Positions 50,171 through 62,662 of a DNA stretch of 64,000 bases are shown one piece after another. Every line of letters begins with the position of its first letter. Within the stretch, counting starts at the first letter, position 1. Both the position numbers and the translations under genes were made by a program. The notes under the pieces are model-generated. The model saw only the letters and a list, made by a program, of their open reading frames with translations. It searched no databases and was not told the origin of the DNA. This stretch comes from Atrichornis clamosus. Its lineage: Eukaryota; Chordata; Aves; Passeriformes; Menuridae. The DNA lies in contig WBMZ01003306.1 of NCBI GenBank assembly GCA_013400975.1, positions 186,001 through 250,000 on the forward strand. Direction: 5' to 3'.

Positions 50171-53100
50171 ACGAGACAGAACTTTTGCCCAGTGATTTCA
50201 TGTGTGACTCAGAATATGTGACATAAATCCTTTCCAGTATCTCAGCCTGTCATCTGTTTTCTTGGATACCCTGCTGTTTATCATGCCTAGCTTCCATTTC
50301 AAATTTTTCAGTCTGGATTGCAAGTGTAGATGGAGACCATCTTTTCTATGTTTGTTTTATACTTGATACACAGTGAAGTTCTATCTTCAGATCTTAACTA
50401 CTAGCAGTGCTAATGCTCCACAGGCATATTCTGAGGACATAAATGCCACTGTGGTTCAGATCATCTGCCTTTGAAATTTTCTTTAACGGTAACCAAAAGC
50501 ACTCTGGTTTTTGGAGGAACAAATTTGCTTTCTAGGATCACTGTTAACAAATTTGTGCTGGAGGGGAAATAGTTGGAATTTTGTGTTGCCAACAGTTATA
50601 CTAAGTTGCTGGTCCCTGCTATGGTTAGTAGATGCAAATGCAACAGAGCACGCTGCAGTTTCAGTGCCTTTCCTTGATGGCTTGTCATGTTATGTAGCAA
50701 GTCAGTCTGGCTACTGCACATTCTCTGCAGTCTTAGCTTAGAGTTTTTGTTGCATCACCAGTGATAACCTCAGCACCATTCCAGGGAAAAGCTGTCAAGA
50801 TTTTGTTTTCACCTTCTTCTAACTGCAACTTCAGGACATTTCACAGAAAATTCATGTTTCTTCTCCTGATTAGTGTCAGGGTTCACAGTGAGTCATTCAC
50901 TAGTGCAGCCACTTAATAAGCTTTTCCTGGGTCCGCCTTACTGTTAGTCTGAAAAGTATGGGTGCAGTGCAGCTAGTCACCTTATCTGAGAAATGATCAC
51001 CTTATTCTTTGAGTAAAGGATTAGTTTTGATTTGTCTGTGCAAAATGAACACCTGCAGTACATATTCCATGGCATTTTGAAGTGATTAAAATTTTACTAT
51101 TTTTTCTGGTCAGCTTGCATTGTTTTCAACGTTTTTCAAAAAGGAAAAAAAAATATCATGTCTATCAGAAACTGAATAAGAGAAATGTTCTGCTGTGCTG
51201 TCTTTTTGGTAAAGATATTAACTGTTTAGTCTTTTGTATTCTTCAGTGCCTTCCAGACTTAACATCTTGCTGCAGTTTTGCTTTATTTTCCCACCATGTT
51301 CCAAACATCTTTGTGAAAGTGTGTTGGGGAATTAATTCTTCATGCTTCTCAAATAGTCTATTTTGTATTGAATACTCCCACGTTTTCAGGCTAATGAATC
51401 TGTTTGCCATTGATCTCCTAATTCTTTCTCTAATTTCTACTGTCTATGCTGTGCAAATGTGGGTTTTCTGAATATAATTAGAGGCACGTAGTTGTAACAG
51501 AATTTGAGTGTAAATCTTACTGGCAAAGTTTCTACTTCCTTGAACACAAATTTTGTTTAGGTAAGGAACAATAGATTAAAACCCTACACTGTGTCTAATC
51601 TGCACCCATGTCATGTAAACTGACCTGTAGCTGTCATGTAAGGTTTCAACATACTCTTGATTGTTTCACCTCACATTTATATAATAATATAATGCAGTTA
51701 GATGCCACTTACGGTAAAGCTGAACAGTTACACAGAAAACCAAAATAATGTAATGTAATGCAAACTAAAATATTACTTTAAAAAGCATAAGAAAATCTAT
51801 GAGACTGTTGAGATGCAAATTGGGCAGATATTCAAAGACACAAAAGTCACGTATCGATTGTGTAAATTGTAGAGGCATAAACATATCCTCATGCAAGAGT
51901 TAGCGGACAATTGTTTATTATCTATGTATATTTTCTGAAGACAGTACAAAACAGTTACAAGATCATTTTGATAAAAATTAAGAAATGGAAGCCTCAGTTA
52001 GATAGAAGAGGAAAAAAACCTGCTCCTTTAGTCCTGTAAATAAGCAAAAGGATATCTTATCTGCCAAAGAATGAAATGTTCTGCAGTTAAACTGACATAA
52101 ATTTATCCTGAAAACCTTAATTTTTACTTCTAAATTTTTTAAAAGGAAAACCTAGGGTTAAATAACAATTAGTATAAAGTGTTAATGGAAGAAGGTGAGC
52201 TTGTAAGGAAACAAACAGCAGCTTACTCAAGCTTGAGCTGTCTTTACTGAGCAAATGAGAAAGATGGGATGTGTGTTCTGTGCAGCTGGGCCTAGCCTGT
52301 AGCTTGTCTGACTTTTTTTACTTAGGCTGAATATTAATAATGTTAGCTATGCAATTTGCCATAAAATAATAAACTTGTAATCGGAGCCTGAGATATTATT
52401 AGCAATGTCTTACTTTTTCTTTCTGTTAAAATTTCCCAGACTCTCCCCTGCCTACATCCTCATTTGTCACAACTGCAAGAAAATTAATGGCAAGTTGCAT
52501 TTTGTGAATTTTGTAGTTCAACACACTCATTCCTGCACAACTCTCTTCACTCACTTCAAAATTCTCAAATTACTTAAGTGCAAGCGAATCTGCCATTTCT
52601 CTATTTATTTTACATTGGTTTTACTGAGTTGTGGGTGAAATGAATGGCATCAAAATGTTTAGCTGGTGGTGGTTGGAGGCATTTTCATCATATTTTCCTG
52701 TTTTTATTATATTGTCTGTTTGGGATTTTTTGTTGGTTTTGTTTTGCTTGCGGCAAATGTGAATAGTCCTAAACTTCTCAGTTATTTGCAAATTAAACAG
52801 ATGTTCCATTTTTAGTATGTTTAAGAAGTTTTAATTATGTTTGAGGATTTGTATGCTTGGACAGAAATTACAGACAGATTGAGGAAAGAAATGCTCTACA
52901 ATTTCTGTTAGCCTTTCTTAGTGTGTAGATGTTTCCTTTCCATGTTAGGGCCATGAGGGCCAGTGTGCAATGCAAACTGCAAAGGTACAAGACCAATTAC
53001 TCACATGCTGTGCCATGGTGAATTTCTTACCTCAGTGTTCTTCACGGGGGCGTGGGTGGGAATAGATAGCAGGGTAGCCACTCCTAAACAAATGGCAGTG

Positions 53101-54099
53101 CTACTCGGGAATTCACTCCTGAGGCAGCAGCAGTTCTCCACACAGCACCTTAAAGCAAACCAGTGTACAGAGTGCACAAGTTTCTGCTTGGACTCGGCAG
53201 CACAAGAAGGATCAGGCAGAGTGTGGTAGCATCAGTAGCTGCCTCAGACTGAAACAGTGCTGTTCGTGAATCAGTGCTGTTAGAAGCACAGTTATTCTGG
53301 TAAAGGGTGGGAGAAACAAGGGGTTAAGTGACTGGGACAGATGTTTTCCATCAGCATACCTGTTGGTGGTTCGCCCTTCTTCGAAAATCCTCTGACCAAC
53401 TCTACTTATTAGGAAACAAAGTGTAGAAAAGGAAAAGTGTTGATGAAAATGGATGGGATTTGTATGAATACCATCCTAATAGTTTTTTTCCACATTATGT
53501 ACATTAAGGCAGTGCATCAAGGGCCCAGAAATGGAGGAAAAAGCCCAGTGGACATGTAGACAGAACATTCTGATTTAATCTTTTTTTCTCCAAACCAGAT
53601 ATTTAAAAGTGACAAATTTCAGCTAGTTCTGCCTGGTTGTTAGGTCACCAGGGAAGAACATAATGAGGAACTGGGGCAGGAATAGAAGAATGAGAGTGGA
53701 ATCTCAAGAGGAAGGAAAAGGAAGAACCTTCCCTTAGATGTCAGTAGAAGTAAGCTGTTCACCACCAGGGTGTGGAGAGGACAAGAGGCTTTTAGTAAGG
53801 CAAATAATGAGGTAGGAGAGCTGTACTGCAAGCCAGATAGATCTGAAAAAGTGCCCTGTTTAGAGGAGTGTGTGTCAGTGCTCAGTTAAGAGCTCTTTAA
53901 TTATTAGAAAGGCTGCAGACCATGTCTGGAGTTTTCACTTCTAGCTTCAAAGGACATTGTTCTTGGCACAGAGGAAAAGGAGATTTATTTTCAAATCAAA
54001 CAAAAGCAGAATTTGTAGTAAAAGAAATTACAATTTGCTTATTTGCTAAGAAGGCATACATAAATCGATTCAATTTGGAAATGGAGATTGCAACTTTAC

Positions 54100-54245
54100 T
54101 ATAATGTTACAGGCTATCTATTGCTCTCTTAATTGCCACTACTGGTCAGCTTAATTGGGAAATTAAGTGTTGATTTACACAGCTGATATTCGTAATACAC
54201 TTGCATAAATAAACACACACCCTTGAGTGGTTTTTTATTTTTTTT
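54100..54245. promoter_or_regulatory. Short enhancer-like block
   Basis: CTCTCTTAATTGCCACTACT, GTCAGCTTAATTGGGAAATTA and AGTGTTGATTTACACAGCTG follow one another, giving repeated NK/LIM-type TTAATTG cores and a CAGCTG E-box. It ends in an A/C then T-rich run. Confidence 0.25.
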
Positions 54246-54750
54246 AAGATGTCAGTAAAGTACCTAGCCATTCTTTCTGGTGGTTTTGACTAACGCTACT
54301 GAAAGAAAAATACACTCTTTAAACAAAAAGTGAACTTGGACTAACTCATTAAAGAAGATTACTTCAGGCTGTAGCATCAACAAACACAGGAAGAACTTAC
54401 TTGTTCATAGTTCACCTAAACTTTTCACTGACTACCTTTTACTGGCTTTAGGCTTGTACACTGCCTCTATGGCCCTCACCTGCTTCTTCCAGGAATTTAC
54501 TGCTACTCACATAGAGACATCTAGATCATAAAGACCCAGTCTGACCGTGCTGTGTTCCCTTCCAAAAGTTGTTTTCACTATCATCTGTCTACCGATTAGA
54601 CTTGCTTTATCTCATACCACTAATTCATAAATTGCTGGAGTATTACTGCAGGCTTGGGGTAAGCTGGACAGCACCTTGTTTAGTCCCGCTAGAGTACGAA
54701 TACACAGCATCAGTCCTACGTCTGTGTGCAAAAATAGTGTGTGCACAGGG

Positions 54751-54762
54751 AAAAAAAAAAAA
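54751..54762 (+). repeat. A12 homopolymer
   Basis: Twelve A bases after GTGCACAGGG. It lies about 60 bases before the TG microsatellite. Confidence 0.9.
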
Positions 54763-54823
54763 GACTTCTGAGAATGAAGGTTAAATATTTCCAGAGTCTG
54801 CATTTGAACTAGCTGCTTTTTTT

Positions 54824-54849
54824 TGTGTGTGAGAGTGTGTGTGTGTGTG
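54824..54849 (+). repeat. TG dinucleotide microsatellite
   Basis: GTGTGTGAGAGTGTGTGTGT with one GAGA interruption, directly after an eight-T run. It is likely length-polymorphic. Confidence 0.9.
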
Positions 54850-57716
54850 AATTTCTGAGGCAGTGTAAATCAAAGTGCTGGACTGGGGACACAAGATGTG
54901 CTTCAGGACTTTCATGTGCCTAGAGAATTAGACAGGTTGTTCAGAAGACTGAAGTCTAGGTCAGAGAGGCTCAGTAAGAGGATTTACATGCTGATAGAAA
55001 AGGGATGGTGTTGCTTTCTGTACTCTCAGTACTGAAAAAGCAAGCTGGTCACTGAATTGGCTGAATTTGTTTGGGATGTGTGAACACGGTAGTAACATGG
55101 GGGACTCTTTGGAATTGCAGAGTTATTTGAAGTATGTGTTGAAAGGAAAACAGTGGCCGCAGAAGTTTAGATGTCAGCTACTTCACTTTCATTGCACACA
55201 ATTATATCACTTTTATAGAGGGTTTGATGGTAGTTCTAAAAACACTAGATTACTACGTAAGAAAACTGTATTGCAAGTTTCCACAGAAGGAATCTTGTTG
55301 TTGATGATAGTATTTGTTCAAGTCCATCATTACTCAATTGAAGAGCTTGATGTTCCTGAAGAGAGGTGAATTATTGCTTTGAAGAGCTGTGCTGGCAATG
55401 AAGAAAATATCAATGCTAGTGCTGGCTAATTATTTTCAAGCCATTGATGGAGCTGTATTATAACTGCAGAGAGTGAAATGCAGTGTTGAAGATGTTGCAT
55501 TTACTAATGAGAAGCTCTTCCTTCTGACAAAGAACTGGCTTGCTGGCAGGCAAACTTGTCCTGCTGCTAAAGGAAAATTGGTAGTGCAGAGAGATTGTTT
55601 TTGAGACCTTCAACAGGTCTAGAAACCATTTTAGAGATTTTCTCTAAGGCAAACTTGAAAAATAAAACCACAATATAGAAGCCTGCTCCAATAAATAAAA
55701 CAATAAACATTCCTATTAAAACTCACTCTTGCAGGCATTTTTTGAAAGACAGAGACCCTTGAACACCAATAGAAGTTTTGGATGGTTTTAGGGTTCATTC
55801 TTAAACCTTACAATTGAGTTTGATTTCTTTTCAGGAATGTTCATTCTATGAGGACTGCGATATAACATTTTTGTCATATTGTGAGAGGGGAGAAAAAGAA
55901 AAGGAAAATAAGAATACCAAAAGAATAATATTGCAGGCAGTGTTTTCAGGGAGACATTGACAAAGGAGAAATAGAGCAGAGAACAAAAGAGGACAATAAG
56001 GATTAAAATGTGACATGATGAATGTTTTGCAGGTTGAAGAAGTTTGAGGTGAAAGAAGGGGAAGTGACAGCAATTCAGAACACTAGTGATAAGCTGGAGA
56101 ACAGTCACACTTGCAGAGGGTCTGTTGTCATGTTGTGTATTGGCTTTAAACAGATTCCCTTTCTTCTAACACACATTGAAACTTGTTGTCCACTCTAGTT
56201 TTATGTATGCAGCTGTGGCTGCTTGTGTTTTCTGCTGAGCTTTCTGGGTTTACTGAAGCATACCCTAAAGAAATTTTCAAGGAAGCACACACAAGGATCA
56301 GTATTTATTGTTATAACTCAGGAAGCACACGAAAAAAGGAGATATTTTGCAAAACACCTTATAAAAGTGATCATTCTGCCTTACAAATTACTTGCTGACT
56401 ATCCCACTTTAACAAGAGTTTGCAGAGTGAGCTACTTTGACTAAACCATTGTGTCTTTGTTAGAAGTGTTCAATTTGTGACAATGCCAGGGCCTCCAAGT
56501 ATATCCAGAGGAATACCTTACAAAAACTCCAGAACTGTCCTTTGTTGAATTTTCATTAGTTTCCCCATTCTTCACACTTCACAGAATCTGAGCAGGCTTT
56601 AATATCTAAACATATCTCTAAACATAATCAAATTTATCCTGGTGTAAAGCAACTGCCAGAGAATGATAAATAACTGTGGTTTCCTTGGCTAATTCAGTGC
56701 AGTATCCTTTTTTGCTTTGAAAGTTAGTATGTAAAGGAATCGTAGACCTCCTTTAGGTAGGACAGGGAAAAATGGTTTGTCCATGTTGGCATGGGCAGGT
56801 TGAGTATCTTCTGCTATTTTCCCAAGACTTGTGTATTCAGTAGGTAATTCATTCCTGGATCAGATCACATTTGTTATACTAACCCACACAACCAGGATAT
56901 CTTCTAGTGAGCCAAAATGTCTCTGTGATGTGGCCTGTTGCCCTTATTTAACTTACTGCTTAGAGTAGAAATGACAAATGCATTTCCATGTATTTTTTCC
57001 ATCGTTTTATTGTCTTAAATGGTTGCAATTTTAAACCAAGCTTATGCTTTAATTCTTCATACTTTACTCATTAAAATTTGAATTCATTTTATCAAGCTGT
57101 GTTGGCTTTAATATTTACATGTATTGTATTATATGATTCTCCATTGCCAAAGGCTAAGATTCTAAATTAATTGATAAATTGATAGATAAATAAATAGCAC
57201 ACTTCTGGAATAAGTTGTTAGTCAGTTACACTGGAGTGTTCAAAATCTGAATTAATTCAAAGAGCATAAATTTTACAATCCGTTTTCCAGCCTGTGGTAA
57301 AATGGAAACTTTGCCTACCATTATCACTACTACATTGTATTTCTACCATTATTTTCTTAAACAGAGTAATAAAAGTAGCAGAAATTGCTTCATGAAGAAT
57401 GCAATAAACTGTTTATTGATTGTCATCATTTTTTATTTCTTGCAAGTGTTAGACCTAAGATTGACCAAGTAATAAACATATGTGGTTTCCTGTCATCACA
57501 GCATCTCCTCTACATCAAGTGGATGGTTTCTGTCCTATAGCTTGTAGGCATGTTGTTTGTGAGAGGTTTCAGTGCTGGTCACAGCATCAGGAAAATCAGA
57601 AGGTAAATGGATAAGCTTGATGCCTATAACACGTCACATCCACATTATTTCTTTTACTGGGTCCATCAAACACTCATGTTTGCTGTACTGAGCTTTAAAT
57701 TTACTGTGAGTTTCAG

Positions 57717-57730
57717 TCACCAGAGGGCAC
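57717..57730 (+). promoter_or_regulatory. CTCF-like binding motif
   Basis: TCACCAGAGGGCAC matches the CTCF core consensus CCASYAGRKGGCRS at 13 of 14 positions, with only the first base off. It is the best CTCF-like match I noticed by eye. CTCF sites in gene deserts often mark loop anchors. The surrounding sequence is unique, so it does not come from one of the repeats described here. Confidence 0.45.
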
Positions 57731-58802
57731 TTCAATGGTTTTCACACAAACTAGACAAAAATACAGACCAAGCTCTGTGAGGATGCAGACTGGACACATA
57801 AATATAACCTGTAAAGCACTGAGCTTTACACAAAACCAAGACTGTACAGGAGAAAAGGAAGACACCAGGGCATAAGAGAAATTAGTAGGAAGTAAAACCT
57901 TTAAGAGTGTGTCAGGAAGGCACTGATATTTTTAGCTAAAAATGATGGAGAAATATTATTTTTTTAATTAAAAAAATGTATCTGCTGCTATGGAGGAGGA
58001 AGTAGAGTTAGGTTTTTTAATATCTGCACTTGAGGATTTTTAGTTTCTTGTCATTCTACTTGTAAAACTTATATTGTGTTTCCTCTCTGAAATGTTTTTA
58101 ATAACACAAGGCTCTCTGTTATGGAAGTATTTTTAAGTTGATTGAGGGTTTTTTTTTCTTTTTGAGCTAATTCCTGCTGAGAAATTTAATTAAGATCTTG
58201 AAGGTGATGTATACTTAGGTTTAAGTTAAAAGACATGTTTACTACTTCTTTTTTCCAAATAATTACTGGCACCTTCCATAGTGATTTTAGTCACATACCT
58301 TTATTCCAAAAGGCCTAGTCAAAGTCGTTGTTCACTCACCTCTAATATTGATTTCTTTATTAGAAATAGAGTTTTAGTGTCTCATTTATTTTTGTTTGCC
58401 AGAATGCAGGAAAATAAATGTATTCCTTGTAACATATATGAGTTTATGGATTTCTTTAACAAATTGAAAGACAGGATCAGATTGTGGCCTTTGAGGTCAG
58501 TTCTGAGCAAAAAGGGTCTCTGAAGTGCACTGTCTCAGAAAGCCTTGCTCCTGTCTATGTTTCTTGACTCGGTTTTGTTCCAGGTTGGTCTGTAATAGCA
58601 GCTAACCATAGTGAGGATTCCAGGCCACCTCAAATATGACAGTCAGCTAGGGAGGCTTCCTGCCCCTCTGGCCCATATGCTGCATGGTGCAAGATATAAA
58701 CACAACCACACTGTCTGTGCACAGTATACAACGTGAAGGGTGGAAGGAATCCTACTCCATCCTGCATGCAACCAGTCAAACTTATCATCCGATAATCCAC
58801 CA

Positions 58803-58870
58803 ACCACAGAACCATTTAGGCTGGAAAAGACCTTAAAGATCATTGAGTTCTACCATAAATCTTGCTAGAG
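58803..58870 (-). repeat. Short CR1 LINE 3' fragment
   Basis: A piece of about 65 bases from the 3' end of CR1, sense on minus. Plus-strand reading is CACAGAACCATTTAGGCTGG, then AAAAGACCTTAAAGATCATTG, AGTTCTACCATAAAT. This matches the CR1 subfamily whose 3' region reads as a TTTAGGTTGGAAAAGACC type. Similarity fades after about 58870, so this is either a very short 5'-truncated insertion or the surviving end of an old one. Confidence 0.85.
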
Positions 58871-61800
58871 AGTTAATATTTTGGAGGTGCTACCCTTTTG
58901 TAACTCATGGAAAGCTGAAGCCCTCCTAACAGGCAGGAAACTAGTATTCTTTTTGGCTAGACTTGATAAAGGCAGACTTTTCAATTTTGTTAGGAAAGAG
59001 GCAGTGGGTTGCTTCAGTTTTCTTTCTAAAATAATTTGTTCTGGGTTGACTCTGAGTCTTAGAATAGTCACAGATAATTACTGCAATGAAAACTAGGAAA
59101 ATAGAAATATGTGACATTTTCCCAGTTTCATGTTTAACAAAAGATGGTGGCAAAACAAATTTCAAAACCAGAGTGTCTAGATAAGTGTCTCCCCATATCT
59201 GTCACTATTTGAGAGACCCCTGGAAAAATGACCAATGCTTTCTTTTTAAAGGTTTTAAAAAGGAAATAACAGTTGAGCATACTTCAAGTTATGCTCTATA
59301 TAGATCAGTCACATGGCTTCAAGTTTTGTTGTACTTTTCCAATTATGCCTTCCACCTAACATTCACTTTTTCCATTAGGGAAAGGCTCAATATTCCCTTT
59401 GGCAGCTCTGCCTAAATCATTTGCGATTCACATTTCTATTTTCCTAGTGTGACACATTCTGCTTCCAACATTGATACTGAAACATGGTTTGCATCTCTAA
59501 TTGTTCCCTTATTTATGCTGTAACCCCAGGATATAAAAGACAAGAAACAGAGCCGATAGCATTGAGAGGAGCTGGAGTAACTCCACCAAATTTAGAGAGA
59601 ACTGTTCCCAGTGAACTATATGGATAATTTGTCCTTGACTTAGGAAATGTCAGGATGCTACCCAGTGAATTTATTCTGACTGACAGCAGTGTAAATGAAG
59701 TTAAAATATGGCTAGTTTCAGGCTGTGGAATATAAAGAATGCACCAGAGTCACTAGTTTTACAAGTTTTTAGGGGTGAATTTTGTAAGCAAGTAAACCAT
59801 ATGAGCTGTAAGAGAACAAGACAGCTTAGGGCCTCAGACTTTTCCAAGTAATTCTTGGATTACTTTACCTTTTATTGAAAAACATTTTCTCCGGTGGGAA
59901 CTGGTTCCTTAATGATGCTTCCCAAATGAACTAATTAGTTGCATTTGTATGTGTTCAACAAATTTAAAAAAAAAAAAATTCAACTTAAGGTAGTGCCAAG
60001 GCTGGACTTTTTGATTTCTGTGTTTGCAAGTTGCTGTTTCCAGAATCCTGCTACATTAACTTGTGGAAGTTTTACCTGATTAAAATCCCTCTCTTATTGA
60101 TCTTCTTCAGCCATGGGATTAACTCTAAGCCTTGACTTCAAGCCACAGTTTGTGAATTTCTGTTTTGTAAGTCTTACTTGTCGAATTCATTTAGGCTTTA
60201 TCACTGGAACTGCATCACATCCCAAGTAAAATGTAGGGAGAGACCTCAGGTTACATTTCTCATCTTTGGATCTGAAATCTGTTCACAAAATTTGCTAAAG
60301 TACTTAAAACTTCAACAAAAAAATTATGTTTTATATTTTTACCTCACGCCTCCATTTAATTTGACTTGCTCATTATGGAGAAAGATTTTAATCAGTGAAG
60401 TTAGTGAACTGGCTAATCTGTCATTATTTTGCTTTTCATTACCCTCCAAGATCATTCCTGTGCAGCTCCAGTATATTTAAGTAAAATGAGGATTTAGCAT
60501 TCTAAGGCATCAGCTTGTAATGATTCATTATTTCTAATATATTCAGTTCATACCAGATAATTTAAAAGTAAATCCTTTTAACTAGTTCCCTCCAGTGGTC
60601 TTTATGTGAGCATTGTACTAAGAAGGACTTCTGGAATCACAATCCATTACAACGTGTTGTGGAACTGGGATTTTTCCTTAAAAAGAAAAAGCAAATTAGT
60701 GCTGTTTAATGAGGTCTGCTCTAAGTTCATTGACACTGAGTTCCCAACAATATATAGCATCGCTGTCAGTCCCTATATGAACTGCATATTATGCCATTAA
60801 ATGTCCTGTTGTTTTTTATGTAATGAGAATTTGTGCCTCTAGATTGCCTTTATTCAAATACCAAAATGAACTGATAAAAATAGGTGATGGACATTCGATT
60901 CTCAAATTAAAAAAAATTAAAAATTGAAAAGTAAGATAGAAATGTAGGACTCAAGAGCAGATTCCTAACATTTCCAAAATATTCATGTATCTTTGAATTT
61001 GTGCAATTCAGGATGCAGGGGGAATTATCTGAGAAAACTTTAAAATGATAAAATAATAGGGCAAAGTCATCCCAAGGTCACCACTGTGCAATCATATGAT
61101 ATTTAAGGAGAATGTATGGCTCCAGTTTCCCTTCCCTGGGCTGTGGAAGAAAAGTAGGACAATTTCAAGATATTTGGAGATAAAATTGATCTTTAAAAGA
61201 AACGAAAATACAAGTTGTTTTTTCTTTAAAATAGCATCATGGGAATTTGTTTTGAGGAACTAAATATTTCTGAATATTGAACATCTTGAGCAGGTTCTGT
61301 AGCTAGCTGAAAGACGTTTTTAATTAATATTTTTTGTCATCAAACATAGTGAATGGAGAAAGCTAGGTAGAGAAAGGTTAAATTCTGTGCCTGCTGGACA
61401 GTAGATGGAATTGTTAGCTTCCCGAATGTCCTCTCAGGTCAGAGTTCGTCTAAATCGTTCAGTTGTCTCTAACACAAGTTACCTGCCTTCTTTTGATCTC
61501 CTCTTCCCCTTACTTGATGCCAGTGCTATTTATCAAGAGTGAAATCTAAAGCTGTGTTAGATGTAATTTATGAACCTAAATTATATTAACTAAAAGTTAT
61601 TTGTTTTGGGGGTCATCCATTCCCCTCCTGGGGAAGTCAGTGACAAGTCTACCTTAGCATTCCTTGGCTTAGGACTGGGGCCACTACTGGGATGGTTATA
61701 TCTGTCTTATTCAGTGAACTGGATTCCAACAAAATCCAAAGTGGAAAGGAATCATAGAGGGGAAAAAATACCCCAAGTCTTCAGTGTGAAAGGACTAGAC

Positions 61801-62064
61801 CATTTAAACAACTGAGATTAAGTAAACTTTATTACTTTCTTTTCTTCATCCATAATATTGAGTATTTTACTAAAGCTGACTGAGAAACAAAAGTACAATT
61901 TTAGGAATATTTCTCACTAAAATCATAGGATTTTTTTCCCATGGAAAATACCAGTATGTAGATGGCTCTGACAACTAGGTGAGATATGGGACCGGTCCAT
62001 TCAAGTTTTTTCTCTACATTAGACAGAAGAGGAATAGCAACCTACGTGTTGTGTCACGTGTGTG
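58871..62064. other. Non-coding unique sequence before the LTR
   Basis: AT-rich DNA with frames of up to 100 codons (60178-60480 plus) that have no recognisable identity. The only repeat is the A13 tract. Confidence 0.55.
59966..59978 (+). repeat. A13 homopolymer
   Basis: Thirteen A bases after CAACAAATTT. The upstream 100 bases show no recognised retrotransposon or processed pseudogene. Confidence 0.9.
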
Positions 62065-62191
62065 TGTCATGGTTCAACCCCAGCCAGCAACCCGGTTCCA
62101 CATAGCTTCTCACTCACTCCCCCAGCAGCGAGATCGCAGTGAGAATTGGAGGGGTGAAAGCTTTTAAACTCGTGAGCTGAAATAAAGACCC

Positions 62192-62197
62192 TTTAAT
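62192..62197 (-). terminator. LTR polyadenylation signal (ATTAAA)
   Basis: ATTAAA on the minus strand, about 180 bases downstream of the LTR TATA box, is where this LTR family carries its polyadenylation signal. It would mark the end of the R region. An AATAAA on the plus strand at 62181-62186 is in the wrong orientation for the element. Confidence 0.55.
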
Positions 62198-62378
62198 AGA
62201 GAAAGTACAGACCATGCATGGGAGCAAAGAAAAACAAGGAATTAATTCACTGCTTCCCATGGTCAGGCAGGTGTGCAGCCATTCCCAGGAGAGCAGGGGC
62301 CCATTACATGTAACGGTTTCTCGGGAAGACAAATGCCATCACTCCGAACATTCCACGTTTCCTCCTTCTTCCCCCAGC

Positions 62379-62386
62379 TTTATATA
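62379..62386 (-). promoter_or_regulatory. TATA box of the LTR promoter
   Basis: TATATAAA read on the minus strand, followed by AGCTGGGGG. It lies just downstream, in the LTR sense, of the CRE-type site and upstream of the polyadenylation signal, which is the normal U3-to-R order of a retroviral LTR. Transcription would start roughly 25-30 bases downstream (near 62350) and run toward lower coordinates. Whether the promoter still works is not known. Confidence 0.7.
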
Positions 62387-62393
62387 CTGATCA

Positions 62394-62401
62394 TGACGTC
62401 A
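62394..62401. promoter_or_regulatory. CRE/ATF-type palindrome in the LTR U3 region
   Basis: A perfect TGACGTCA palindrome, 7 bases upstream of the LTR TATA box in the sense direction. TGACGTCA is the canonical binding site of CREB/ATF family factors. The CpG has survived here in an otherwise CpG-poor region. Confidence 0.7.
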
Positions 62402-62662
62402 AATGGTATGGAATATCCCTTAGGTCAGATTTGGGTCAGCTGTCCCAGCTGTGTCTCTTCCCAGTTTCCCATCCACACCCAGTCCCCTCGCCAGCGTGGC
62501 TGTATGAAAAGCACAAAAGGCTTTGGCTCTGTGCGAGCCCTGCTCAGCAACAACAACCACATTTCTGTATTACCATCACTGTGCTCAGCACAAATCCAAA
62601 ACATAAACCAGTTCTAGATACTGTGAAGAAAATTAACTCTACCACAGCCAAAATCTAACCTC

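Larger units (their letters stand above)
43611..58802. other. Non-coding unique sequence between the two CR1 pieces
   Basis: Short frames only, including 47595-47984 plus (129 codons) and 51082-51471 plus (129 codons, no ATG at its 5' end). A TAATG-type run is at 51746-51760. The splice-like, CTCF-like and enhancer-like sites and microsatellites are given separately. I recognise no other transposon. Confidence 0.55.
62065..62662 (-). mobile_element. Solo LTR of an avian endogenous retrovirus
   Basis: This is a complete or nearly complete long terminal repeat of about 600 bases, with the retroviral sense strand on minus. On plus it begins TGTCATGGTTCAACCCC at 62065 and runs to the degraded opposite edge near 62660, where the family normally carries a TGTCCTGGTTTTGGCTG-like start in sense orientation. 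On minus the expected order is present: a CRE-type TGACGTCA (62394-62401), a TATATAAA box (62379-62386) and an ATTAAA polyadenylation signal (62192-62197). I recognise the family from many bird genomes. I think it is an ERVL-type LTR, but the class is from memory. No gag, pol or env sequence and no second LTR lies in the window, so it is probably a solo LTR left by recombination. I could not find a convincing target-site duplication, and the 5' sense end is diverged. The open frames inside it are chance frames. Confidence 0.9.

Noticed and set aside
51082..51471. Plus-strand frame of 129 codons that looks membrane-like
   Set aside because: No ATG at its start, hydrophobicity follows from T-rich DNA, and there is no match to a receptor or other family I know.
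51540..51570. Second recursive splice candidate, TTTTGTTTAG|GTAAGG
   Set aside because: AG|GTAAG is expected several times by chance in 64 kb. The donor is not optimal and no branch-point motif stands out.
62273..62617. Plus-strand frame of 114 codons
   Set aside because: Lies wholly within the solo LTR and antisense to it, so it is a by-product of the repeat.
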